Shown one piece after another: positions 1 to 6,643 of a stretch of DNA of 6,850 nt. The stretch is from Marinospirillum sp. (lineage in GTDB: Bacteria > Pseudomonadota > Gammaproteobacteria > Pseudomonadales > Halomonadaceae): contig SKHR01000056.1 in NCBI GenBank assembly GCA_007116865.1, positions 1-6,850 on the forward strand, written 5' to 3'. The notes under the pieces were generated by a model. It was not told the DNA's origin. It made no database searches and saw only the letters and a list, made by a program, of their open reading frames with translations. Both the position numbers and the translations under genes were made by a program. Positions within the stretch are counted from its first letter, which is position 1. Each line of letters starts with the position of its first letter.

Positions 1-26
1 CCTAAGCCTTGCATGGCTTGACCAGG

Positions 27-989
27 TTAGGGACGCAGACGGTCCGGAATATCCGCTCCCGTTTGCTCATAGAAGCGCAATGCACCGGGATGGAAGGGAA
101 TCGGCGTAGAGGTCAAACTGAACTCAACCGTAGTGTCATTGGCCGCAGAGTGAATCGCACGCAACTCATCGACTCGCTCAAACAACACTCGAGTGATCTG
201 GTAAGCCAGCTCATCGGGCATAGCGGCATTGACTGCCAACACGTTGGGAATGCCAATCGTCTGAACGGGTTGATCAACCCCTTCATACAAGCCTGCACGC
301 AGGGTATAGGGTGCAAACACCGGCTCAGCCGCCATGGCTTTGGCAATTTCTTCTTCACTCAGGGAGATCACCCGGATATCGCGAGCGGTTGCCAGGCTCA
401 TGATGGAACTGGTCGGAGGGCCCACACTCCAGAAACCCGCATCGATATCACCATCACGCAGGGCATCGGCGGTTTCATTAAAGTTCAGACGTTGAGCACG
501 AAGATCACGCAAAGTAATGCCATTGGCTTCCAGCAGGGTTCTGGCATTCACCTCGGTGCCACTACCAGGCGCACCGACCGACACCCGCTTGCCGCGCAAG
601 TCTGCGAGCGAGTGAACGTCTGAGTTCGCCAGGGTCACCAGTTGAACGGCATTGGGATAAACTGAAGCAATCGCACGCACATCACTGACCTGACGCCGCC
701 CTTCAAACACCCCCTGGCCGTGGTAAGCCTGATACACCGTATCGGCCAGCGCCAACGCCAAATCAGAATCCTGACGATGAATCAGGCCCATGTTCTCGAC
801 GGAAGCACCGGTCACTTCGGCCACGCCCGAGTAGCCATCAATATGGCGGCCGATCATTTCTGCCAAACCACCGCCAATGGGATAATACACACCACCCGTA
901 CCGCCAGTGGCAATTGAGATGGTTTGATTGGCCTGCGCACTGGCAGCCATCACCACTCCCAGAGAGAGTGCAGCTAAAATTTGACGCAT
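27..989 (-). CDS. TAXI family TRAP transporter solute-binding protein
   Basis: This is a periplasmic binding protein (320 aa) of the TAXI subgroup of TRAP transporters. Such proteins capture a small organic acid or amino acid and pass it to an ion-driven membrane permease. A Sec signal peptide is visible at residues 1-20, with a hydrophobic core and an AQA/N cleavage site. The mature protein opens with the TAXI hallmark GGTGGVYYPIGGGLA (29-43). Further family signatures are the SVGAPGSGTEVNA segment (137-149), GFWSVGPPTSS (185-195) and the C-terminal PFHPGALRFYEQ (298-309). Length is normal for the family. The ATG start is preceded by AGGAG (997-1001) with 7 nt spacing. The gene ends 26 nt from the window edge, so any partner DctM/DctQ-type or fused permease downstream would lie outside. 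It is divergent from gcdH, across a region with two identical palindromes. The ligand cannot be read from the sequence. Glutamate and 2-oxoglutarate are ligands reported for characterised TAXI proteins, so a C5 acid such as glutarate is a reasonable inference here. Confidence 0.93.
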   Translation of the reverse strand: MRQILAALSLGVVMAASAQANQTISIATGGTGGVYYPIGGGLAEMIGRHIDGYSGVAEVTGASVENMGLIHRQDSDLALALADTVYQAYHGQGVFEGRRQVSDVRAIASVYPNAVQLVTLANSDVHSLADLRGKRVSVGAPGSGTEVNARTLLEANGITLRDLRAQRLNFNETADALRDGDIDAGFWSVGPPTSSIMSLATARDIRVISLSEEEIAKAMAAEPVFAPYTLRAGLYEGVDQPVQTIGIPNVLAVNAAMPDELAYQITRVLFERVDELRAIHSAANDTTVEFSLTSTPIPFHPGALRFYEQTGADIPDRLRP

Positions 990-1113
990 TGTCGTTCTCC
1001 TGCTTGTTTTTATAGAACGTATATCGACTTCTGCATTAGAAGCACCTGAAAAACACTAGAGCAAAACCGTGTTTTTGACCAGTGCCATCGGTTTTTTATT
1101 CTGCCGATGATCC

Positions 1114-1129
1114 ATTTATTATAATAAAT
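1114..1129. promoter_or_regulatory. 16-bp perfect palindrome, probable operator 1 (TAXI side)
   Basis: ATTTATTATAATAAAT is a perfect inverted repeat with no mismatch and no spacer. The same 16 bases recur at 1245-1260, with centres 131 bp apart. It lies about 125 bp upstream of the TAXI start and contains TATAAT in both orientations, so it could overlap the -10 element of the TAXI promoter. A minus-strand TTGCAA at 1144-1139 is a possible -35. The regulator is unknown. A dimeric repressor or activator is inferred from the symmetry and duplication. Confidence 0.5.
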
Positions 1130-1225
1130 AAACCTGAATTGCAACCTCGGTCTAGCAGCGCAAATAAAACTCAGCGCCATTTTACCTTCCCGGTCTAGAC
1201 TGATACTGAGCATCATTTTTACTGA

Positions 1226-1256
1226 TTGGCGCTTGCTTTTCCCTATTTATTATAAT
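1226..1256 (+). promoter_or_regulatory. candidate sigma-70 promoter of gcdH
   Basis: A -35-like TTGGCG (1226-1231) is followed by TATTAT (1248-1253, 16-bp spacer) or by the consensus TATAAT (1251-1256, 19-bp spacer). Either would start transcription near 1260-1265 and leave a leader of about 45 nt. The -10 lies inside the palindrome at 1244-1261. The -35 is only moderate and the exact hexamers are uncertain. Confidence 0.35.
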
Positions 1257-1261
1257 AAATA
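1244..1261. promoter_or_regulatory. 18-bp perfect palindrome, probable operator 2 (gcdH side)
   Basis: TATTTATTATAATAAATA is a perfect inverted repeat whose inner 16 bases are identical to the palindrome at 1114-1129. It ends 47 bp before the gcdH start codon and covers the most likely gcdH -10 hexamer. A protein bound here would probably block gcdH transcription. That outcome is inferred from position only. Confidence 0.55.
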
Positions 1262-1308
1262 TATTCAAAGGCAGGTTTTCGTCCACCGCAATCTTGAGGT
1301 AACCATCC

Positions 1309-2490
1309 ATGACCCCGTTTTCCTGGCAAGATCCTTTTTTTCTAGAACAGCAGCTGACTGAAGACGAGCGCCAAGTCCGTGACGCCGCTTTAGCCTACTG
1401 CCAAGACAAACTCCAGCCACGGGTGCTTTCTGCTTTCCGTGAAGAGCGTTTTGATCGTGACATCATGAGCGAAATGGGTGAAATGGGTCTGCTGGGTGCC
1501 ACCGTGGCCGAGGCCTATGGCGGCGCTGGCCTGGGTCATGTTGCTTACGGTTTGATTGCGCGCGAAGTCGAGCGCGTCGATTCCGGTTACCGCTCTGCCA
1601 TGAGCGTACAGTCCTCCCTGGTCATGTATCCGATTGAGGCCTATGGCACCGAGGAGCAAAAACACAAATATCTGCCCAAACTGGCTTCAGGCGAGATGGT
1701 CGGCTGCTTTGGCCTGACCGAGCCGGACCATGGTTCTGATCCTGGCAGCATGCTGACCCGCGCAAAAAAAACCGATGGCGGTTACCTGCTCAGCGGGCAA
1801 AAAATGTGGATCACCAACAGCCCGATTGCCGATATCGCGGTGGTCTGGGCCAAGTCCGAAGCCCACGATGGCAAGATCAAGGGTTTCATTGTGGAGCGCG
1901 GCACACCCGGCTTCACCACCCCTAAGATTGAAGGTAAGGTCTCTTTGCGTGCCTCTATCACCGGGGAAATTGTGCTCGACAATGCGTTTGTACCAGAAGA
2001 AAACCTGCTACCCAATGTCAGCGGTTTGAAAGGACCTTTCGGTTGCTTGAACAAAGCCCGTTACGGCATTGCCTGGGGCGCGATGGGCGCTGCCGAATTT
2101 TGCTGGCATGCCGCACGTCAATACACCCTTGACCGCAAACAGTTTAACCGTCCACTCGCAGCCAACCAGATCATCCAGCTCAAACTGGCCAACATGCAAA
2201 CCGAAATCGCCCTCGGCTTGCAGGCCGCTTTACAGGTTGGACGCCTGCTGGATACCGGCAACTGGGCACCGGAGATGATCTCACTGATCAAGCGCAACAA
2301 CTGCGGCAAGGCTCTAGATATTGCCCGTATGTCACGCGACATGCATGGCGGCAACGGGGTGTCTGATGAGTACGGGGTGATCCGTCACATGGTCAACCTG
2401 GAAAGTGTCAACACCTATGAAGGCACCCATGATGTTCACGCGTTGATCCTGGGTCGCGCACAGACCGAAATACAAGCATTTTCTGCCTGA
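1309..2490 (+). CDS. gcdH: glutaryl-CoA dehydrogenase
   Basis: This FAD-dependent acyl-CoA dehydrogenase (393 aa) oxidises and decarboxylates glutaryl-CoA to crotonyl-CoA and CO2, passing electrons to electron-transfer flavoprotein. It is the last dedicated step of lysine/5-aminovalerate and glutarate breakdown. It has the usual acyl-CoA dehydrogenase order: helical N-terminal domain (about 10-130), beta domain with CFGLTEPDHGSDPGSM (133-148) and KMWITNSP (165-172), then the helical C-terminal domain. The C-terminal NTYEGTHD motif (368-375) supplies the catalytic base, Glu371. YRSAMSVQSS (94-103) contains Arg95, matching the arginine (human Arg94) that binds the substrate's gamma-carboxylate and separates GcdH from straight-chain dehydrogenases. 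Length is typical of bacterial GcdH. The ATG has GAGG at 1296-1299 with 9 nt spacing. The co-oriented CoA-transferase downstream would make its substrate, but an intrinsic terminator at 2503-2529 separates the two genes. No LysR-type gcdR gene adjoins it, unlike in Pseudomonas. Confidence 0.96.
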   Translation: MTPFSWQDPFFLEQQLTEDERQVRDAALAYCQDKLQPRVLSAFREERFDRDIMSEMGEMGLLGATVAEAYGGAGLGHVAYGLIAREVERVDSGYRSAMSVQSSLVMYPIEAYGTEEQKHKYLPKLASGEMVGCFGLTEPDHGSDPGSMLTRAKKTDGGYLLSGQKMWITNSPIADIAVVWAKSEAHDGKIKGFIVERGTPGFTTPKIEGKVSLRASITGEIVLDNAFVPEENLLPNVSGLKGPFGCLNKARYGIAWGAMGAAEFCWHAARQYTLDRKQFNRPLAANQIIQLKLANMQTEIALGLQAALQVGRLLDTGNWAPEMISLIKRNNCGKALDIARMSRDMHGGNGVSDEYGVIRHMVNLESVNTYEGTHDVHALILGRAQTEIQAFSA

Positions 2491-2502
2491 TTCCCTCTGT
2501 TT

Positions 2503-2529
2503 GGCGGGCCTTCGGGTCCGCCTTTTTTT
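2503..2529 (+). terminator. intrinsic terminator between gcdH and the CoA-transferase
   Basis: GGCGGGCC (2503-2510) pairs with GGTCCGCC (2515-2522) over 8 bp, including one G-U pair, and closes on a stable UUCG tetraloop (2511-2514). Seven T residues follow (2523-2529). This is a textbook rho-independent terminator, 12 nt after the gcdH stop codon. It lies between two genes of one pathway on the same strand, and the next ribosome binding site begins only 3 nt after the T-run. Confidence 0.88.
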
Positions 2530-2542
2530 ATCGGAGATCGCC

Positions 2543-3784
2543 ATGGTGACCCAACCGCTGCAAGGCATTCGAGTACTCGACTTATCACGTATCCTGGCAG
2601 GCCCCTGGTCGACTCAACAGTTAGCCGACCTGGGCGCACAGGTGATCAAGATTGAACGTCCCGGCAGTGGCGATGATACCCGTCATTGGGGCCCGCCCTG
2701 GCTGGGTGACACTCAAGAGGCCGCCTACTACCTCTGTGCCAATCGAGGCAAGGAGTCAGTCGCGATTGATCTGGCCGACCCCCAGGGGCAGGCACTGCTG
2801 ATTGAGCTGGTCAAGCACTGTGATGTACTGGTCGAGAACTTCAAGGTTGGTGGATTGAAGAAGTACGGACTGGACTATGCCAGTCTTAAAAAGATCAAAC
2901 CGGAGCTGATCTACTGCTCGATCACCGGTTTTGGCCAAGACGGCCCCTACGCACAAAGAGCAGGTTATGACTTTATGATTCAGGGCATGGGGGGCGTGAT
3001 GAGCCTGACCGGGCTTCCCGATGACCAACCCGGCGGTGGACCAATGAAAATCGGCGTGGCCTTTGCCGATATTTTCACCGGACTCTACGCCAGCAATGCC
3101 ATCCTTGCGGCACTGTTTCAGCGCCAAAAAACCGGCGAGGGCGCCCATCTGGATCTGGCGTTACTCGATGTTCAGGTCGGTGTGCTCGCCAACCAGGCGT
3201 TGAACTACCTGACCTCAGGAGAAGTACCGCAGCGCCTGGGCAATGCTCATCCCAACATCGTGCCCTATCAGGCGTTTGCCACACAAGATGGTTACCTGAT
3301 CCTGGCTGTCGGCAACGATGCGCAGTTCCAGCGCTTTTGCCAGGAGGCCGGTGCACCGGAGCTGGCCAGTGATGCCCGCTACACCAGCAACCGCAGCCGT
3401 GTCGAGAACCGTGAACAGCTGATTCCCTTGCTACAGCCGCTGTTGCGCCAACGCACAACCGATCAATGGCTGCAGGCACTGGAAAAGATCGGGGTGCCCT
3501 GCGGGCCGATCAACACCCTGGATCGCGTCTTTGACGATCCTCAGGTCAAACATCGGGGCATGCAGTTGACCCTGAGCCACCCGCAGGCTGGTGAAGTCCA
3601 ACTGGTCAACAATCCGGTACGCATCAATGGTCAGGCGGTTCACGCCACTCAGGCCCCGCCGACTTTAGGGCAACACACCCGCGAGGTGCTTCAGTCACTG
3701 CTGGATTTGCCTGATGAGCAGTTGGAGGCACTGGCCAGCCAGGGTTGTATTCAGCTAGACCCTAGCAAACCCTCACCTGCGTGA
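2543..3784 (+). CDS. family III (CaiB/BaiF) CoA-transferase, probable glutarate CoA-transferase
   Basis: This 413-aa family III CoA-transferase probably activates glutarate to glutaryl-CoA using succinyl-CoA or another CoA donor. The fold signatures are GIRVLDLSRILAGPWSTQQL near the N-terminus (8-27), GAQVIKIERPG (31-41), the NRGKESVAIDL segment (67-77), SITGFGQDGPYAQRAGYDF (126-144) and GVPCGPINTLDRV (317-329). The catalytic aspartate that forms the acyl anhydride is probably Asp209 in LDLALLDVQ (203-211). The specific substrate is inferred from position directly after gcdH, as in Pseudomonas (GcoT) and as for human SUGCT. Sequence alone gives only the family. The frame is open back to a TTG at 2501, but that start would lie against the terminator hairpin. 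ATG 2543 has GGAG (2533-2536) 6 nt upstream and gives the conserved N-terminus; GTG 2546 is a lesser alternative. Expression must come from terminator read-through or a local promoter. Confidence 0.92.
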   Translation: MVTQPLQGIRVLDLSRILAGPWSTQQLADLGAQVIKIERPGSGDDTRHWGPPWLGDTQEAAYYLCANRGKESVAIDLADPQGQALLIELVKHCDVLVENFKVGGLKKYGLDYASLKKIKPELIYCSITGFGQDGPYAQRAGYDFMIQGMGGVMSLTGLPDDQPGGGPMKIGVAFADIFTGLYASNAILAALFQRQKTGEGAHLDLALLDVQVGVLANQALNYLTSGEVPQRLGNAHPNIVPYQAFATQDGYLILAVGNDAQFQRFCQEAGAPELASDARYTSNRSRVENREQLIPLLQPLLRQRTTDQWLQALEKIGVPCGPINTLDRVFDDPQVKHRGMQLTLSHPQAGEVQLVNNPVRINGQAVHATQAPPTLGQHTREVLQSLLDLPDEQLEALASQGCIQLDPSKPSPA

Positions 3785-3811
3785 CAGGCAATCAACCCTG
3801 GCTTAGAAAGC

Positions 3812-3839
3812 AGAACCCCAGCCGTGGCTGGGGTTCTTT
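3812..3839. terminator. bidirectional terminator between converging genes
   Basis: AGAACCCCAGC (3812-3822) pairs perfectly with GCTGGGGTTCT (3827-3837), with a CGTG loop that can close by one further C-G pair. On the plus strand the stem runs into TTCTTT, and on the minus strand into TCTGCTTTCT. It sits in the 59-nt gap between the stops of the CoA-transferase and the aminotransferase, so it can end both transcripts. Both U-tracts are interrupted, so efficiency may be moderate. Confidence 0.75.
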
Positions 3840-3843
3840 GGGT

Positions 3844-5118
3844 TCAGGCCAGTTCTTCCATACATTCGCGTAAAATCGCCAGGCCTTTATCCAACTGTGC
3901 GTCCGGCACCGTTAGCGGCACCAGAATCCGCACCACATTGCCGTAAAGGCCACAGGACAGCAGGATCAGACCCTTCTCACGCGCCTTGGCCAAAAGCTTG
4001 CCAGGCAGTTCACTGTCGGGTTTGCCATCGCTTTTGAACAACTCCATGGCCACCATCGCGCCCAACCCGCGCACATCACCGATGCCTTTGAAGTCTTTAG
4101 CCAGCGCCTGCAGGTAGGTCGTCATTTTTTCACCCAACTGACGACTACGCTCCAGCAGTTGCTCTTCTTCAAACACGTCCAGCACGGCCAGCGCTGCAGC
4201 ACAAGCGATGGGGCTGCCCCCGTAGGTGCCACCCAGACCACCGGGCGCGATGCTGTCCATGATATGAGCCTTGCCCACGATGCCGGATAAGGGGAAACCA
4301 CCGGCAATGGATTTGGCAAAGGTCGTGATGTCTGCACTCACGCCCATCTGCTCCATCGCAAAGAAGGTCCCGGTACGTCCAGCGCCGGTTTGCACCTCAT
4401 CTGCAATCAGCACTATGCCATGCTGATCACACAGGGCGCGCAGAGCCGCCATAAATTCTTTCGGAGCCACATAAAAGCCCCCTTCACCCTGCACCGGCTC
4501 CAGCACGATGGCAGCGATGTCTTTCGGCTCGGCATCAAACTTGAAAATCCGCTCGATCGATGCCAATGCGTCTTCTGTGCTGACACCGTGCAATGGGCAA
4601 GGATAGAGCGCCCGATATACATCACCCGACATCAAACCCATGCCAGTCGAATAGGGGGCGATTTTGCCGGTCAATGCCAGGGTCGCCAGGGTACGGCCAT
4701 GATAACCAGCACCAAAAGCGATCACACCCGTGCGCCCAGTATGTGCACGTGCGACCTTAATGGCGTTTTCTACTGCTTCCGCACCAGAGGTGAACAGGGC
4801 GGTTTTTTTCGCCTCTTTGCCCGGTGCCAGTGCATTGATTTTTTCACACACGGCAACATAGGGTTCGTAACCCATCACCATAAAGCAGGTGTGAGACAGT
4901 TTTTCCAGCTGCTCGGCAACCGCTGCTTTGACCTTGGGATGCAGGTGCCCGGTATTCAGCACCGCGATCCCCCCAGCAAAATCAATATACTCACGGCCTT
5001 CCACATCCACGACCGTGGCGTTTTCTGCCCGCTCAACAAAAACCGGATGCAGCATGCCAACCCCGGCAGCGACCGCCTGTTTTTTCCGCTCAATCAAAGA
5101 CTCATTGGTTTTACTCAT
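3844..5118 (-). CDS. gabT: 4-aminobutyrate / 5-aminovalerate aminotransferase
   Basis: This is a class III, PLP-dependent omega-aminotransferase (424 aa). It moves the terminal amino group of GABA or 5-aminovalerate to 2-oxoglutarate, giving succinate or glutarate semialdehyde plus glutamate. The sequence follows Pseudomonas and E. coli GabT throughout. SGAEAVENA (111-119) binds the PLP phosphate, IADEVQTGAGRTG (238-250) contains Asp240 that contacts the PLP ring nitrogen, and TTFAKSIAGGFPL (265-277) contains the Schiff-base lysine Lys269. Ile51, Arg142 and Glu212 match E. coli substrate-site residues Ile50, Arg141 and Glu211. The frame is open 19 codons further upstream, but ATG 5118 has GGAG (5128-5125) 6 nt before it and begins at the family's usual N-terminus. 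It lies 49 nt after the semialdehyde dehydrogenase gene in the same orientation, so the two are probably cotranscribed. The nearby gcdH and CoA-transferase favour 5-aminovalerate (a davT role), while the polyamine-type permease upstream favours GABA. Both activities are likely. Confidence 0.95.
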   Translation of the reverse strand: MSKTNESLIERKKQAVAAGVGMLHPVFVERAENATVVDVEGREYIDFAGGIAVLNTGHLHPKVKAAVAEQLEKLSHTCFMVMGYEPYVAVCEKINALAPGKEAKKTALFTSGAEAVENAIKVARAHTGRTGVIAFGAGYHGRTLATLALTGKIAPYSTGMGLMSGDVYRALYPCPLHGVSTEDALASIERIFKFDAEPKDIAAIVLEPVQGEGGFYVAPKEFMAALRALCDQHGIVLIADEVQTGAGRTGTFFAMEQMGVSADITTFAKSIAGGFPLSGIVGKAHIMDSIAPGGLGGTYGGSPIACAAALAVLDVFEEEQLLERSRQLGEKMTTYLQALAKDFKGIGDVRGLGAMVAMELFKSDGKPDSELPGKLLAKAREKGLILLSCGLYGNVVRILVPLTVPDAQLDKGLAILRECMEELA

Positions 5119-5167
5119 CACTGACTCCATCATTAGGCCCAGCCACGCATCACAGCTGGACAGTTTT

Positions 5168-6619
5168 TCAGACACCTAGGCACAGGTATTTCATTTCTAA
5201 GTATTCTTCAATACCGTGGGCGGAACCTTCACGCCCTAAACCAGACGACTTGATGCCACCAAAGGGCGCGATCTCGGTTGAAATCACCCCTGTATTGATG
5301 CCCACCATGCCATACTCCAAGGCTTCTGCCACCTTCCAGACCCGGCTTAAGTCACGCGCATAAAAGTAGGCCGCCAGCCCATACTCGGTATCATTGGCCT
5401 GAGCGATCACTTCGGCTTCATCCTCAAAGCGAAACAGGGGGGCCAGAGGGCCAAAGGTTTCCTCGCGCGCCACTCGCATCTGTGCATGCGCCCCGGTGAT
5501 CACCGTCGGCTCAAAAAAGGTCGCACCCAATGCGTGACGTTGACCACCCTGCAGCACTTGGCCGCCTTTTTCAATGGCGTCCTGCAAATGGCTTTCGACT
5601 TTTTCCAGTGCCTGCGGGTTGATCAACGGCCCGGTGGTGACCCCTTCATCCAGGCCATTACCGACTTTCAGCTGCGCAACCGCTGCCGCAAATTTCTGCG
5701 CAAAGGCCTCGTAAACTCCGGCCTGCACGTAAATACGATTGGCGCAGACGCAGGTCTGACCGGCATTGCGATATTTGGAAATGATCGCCCCTTCAACCGC
5801 CGCATCCAGATCGGCATCATCAAACACGATGAAAGGCGCATTGCCACCCAGCTCCAACGAGAGTTTTTTCAAGGTTGGTGCACAGGCCTGCATCAGATGA
5901 ATGCCCACCTGAGTCGATCCCGTGAAGGACAGCTTGCGAACCACCGGGCTGGCGGTCAATACCTCACCCACCCGGCGCGCATCATCAACATCGGCGGGCA
6001 GCACATTGAGCACCCCCGCAGGAATTCCAGCTTGCTCCGCCAGATGAGCCAGCGCCAAAGCCGACAAGGGGGTCTGGGGAGCGGGTTTGAGCACCAGGGT
6101 GCATCCCGCCGCCAGGGCTGGCGCGGCTTTACGGGTGATCATCGCCGAGGGGAAATTCCAGGGGGTGATCGCGGCCACCACCCCGATCGGCTGCTTGATC
6201 ACCAGAATGCGCTTGTCCGGCTGATGACCCGGCAGGACCTCACCATTGACCCGTTTGGCCTGCTCGGCATACCACTCAACAAAAGAGGCAGCATAAGCGA
6301 TTTCACCTCGGGCCTCGGCCAGGGGTTTGCCCTGCTCTTGCGTCATCAAACGCGCCAGCGCCTCCTGATTTTCCATCATCAACTGAAACCAGCGATAGAG
6401 TCGTTGACTACGCTCCTTGGCCGTCAGCGCCTGCCAGCCGGGTAGAGCGGCTTCAGCAGCAGCGATCGCTTGCCGGGTTTCCACCTCACCCACGCTGGCC
6501 ACCTCAGCCAGGCACTCACCATTGGCCGGGTTGATGATCGGCGTGGTTTTGCCATTACTGGCATCCACCCAGCGCCCCTGAATATAGGCTTGGGAAAAAA
6601 TCAATGCTTGGTCGTTCAC
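5168..6619 (-). CDS. gabD: succinate-semialdehyde / glutarate-semialdehyde dehydrogenase
   Basis: This NAD(P)-dependent aldehyde dehydrogenase (483 aa) oxidises succinate semialdehyde to succinate or glutarate semialdehyde to glutarate. It closely resembles E. coli GabD (482 aa). Visible motifs are TPWNFP with Asn155 (152-157), VLKPA with Lys178 (176-180), the cofactor-loop FTGSTQVG (232-239), the general base Glu256 in LELGGN, and catalytic Cys290 in GQTCVC (287-292). The GabD-type C-terminus APFGGIKSSGLGREGS (451-466) is intact. The second cysteine, Cys292, is the GabD-type partner that forms a redox disulphide in human SSADH. The start codon is GTG at 6619-6617, preceded by AAGGTG (6630-6625) 5 nt away; no ATG lies near it. 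The gene begins 24 nt after the permease stop and ends 49 nt before gabT, consistent with a transporter-dehydrogenase-aminotransferase operon. Which semialdehyde is physiological (gabD or davD role) cannot be settled from sequence. Confidence 0.95.
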   Translation of the reverse strand: MNDQALIFSQAYIQGRWVDASNGKTTPIINPANGECLAEVASVGEVETRQAIAAAEAALPGWQALTAKERSQRLYRWFQLMMENQEALARLMTQEQGKPLAEARGEIAYAASFVEWYAEQAKRVNGEVLPGHQPDKRILVIKQPIGVVAAITPWNFPSAMITRKAAPALAAGCTLVLKPAPQTPLSALALAHLAEQAGIPAGVLNVLPADVDDARRVGEVLTASPVVRKLSFTGSTQVGIHLMQACAPTLKKLSLELGGNAPFIVFDDADLDAAVEGAIISKYRNAGQTCVCANRIYVQAGVYEAFAQKFAAAVAQLKVGNGLDEGVTTGPLINPQALEKVESHLQDAIEKGGQVLQGGQRHALGATFFEPTVITGAHAQMRVAREETFGPLAPLFRFEDEAEVIAQANDTEYGLAAYFYARDLSRVWKVAEALEYGMVGINTGVISTEIAPFGGIKSSGLGREGSAHGIEEYLEMKYLCLGV

Positions 6620-6643
6620 AGATTCACCTTGATTGCGGGTTTT

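Larger units (their letters stand above)
990..1308. promoter_or_regulatory. divergent intergenic regulatory region
   Basis: These 319 bases separate the divergent TAXI gene and gcdH and contain no credible gene. A 68-codon minus-strand frame crosses them but has no ribosome binding site or family resemblance. The region holds two identical AT-rich palindromes (1114-1129 and 1245-1260), each containing TATAAT on both strands. It also has two short hairpin-forming repeats (1049-1076 and 1086-1109) on the TAXI leader side and two copies of CGGTCTAG (1148-1155 and 1191-1198). It must hold the promoters of both genes. That it is a shared control region is inferred. Confidence 0.7.

Noticed and set aside
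4..19. AAGCC/GGCTT inverted repeat just downstream of the TAXI stop codon
   Set aside because: The stem is only 5 bp, no T-run is visible and the window edge cuts the context, so a terminator cannot be supported.
9..623. 204-codon open frame on the plus strand, antisense to the TAXI gene
   Set aside because: It is a shadow of the TAXI reading frame and has no recognisable domain.
1010..1216. 68-codon minus-strand frame in the divergent intergenic region
   Set aside because: It runs through the palindrome and hairpins, has no good ribosome binding site and looks like translated non-coding DNA.
1226..1238. Possible sigma-54 promoter (TGGC with a nearby TTGC) upstream of gcdH
   Set aside because: The GG and GC dinucleotides are 7 bp apart (first base to first base) instead of the required 12.
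2501..2542. Upstream TTG start extending the CoA-transferase by 14 residues
   Set aside because: It begins at the terminator hairpin and lacks a Shine-Dalgarno; ATG 2543 has a good one and matches the usual family N-terminus.
4390..5124. 244-codon open frame on the plus strand, antisense to the aminotransferase gene
   Set aside because: The translation is unlike any family I know and the minus-strand gene accounts fully for the sequence.
5119..5175. 19-residue N-terminal extension of the aminotransferase, overlapping the end of the dehydrogenase gene
   Set aside because: GGAG sits 6 nt before the internal ATG at 5118, and that start matches the family's length and N-terminus.
5486..6445. 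319-codon open frame on the plus strand, antisense to the semialdehyde dehydrogenase gene
   Set aside because: It lies wholly inside a clearly real gene, its translation shows no family motif, and it reflects the codon bias of the opposite strand.
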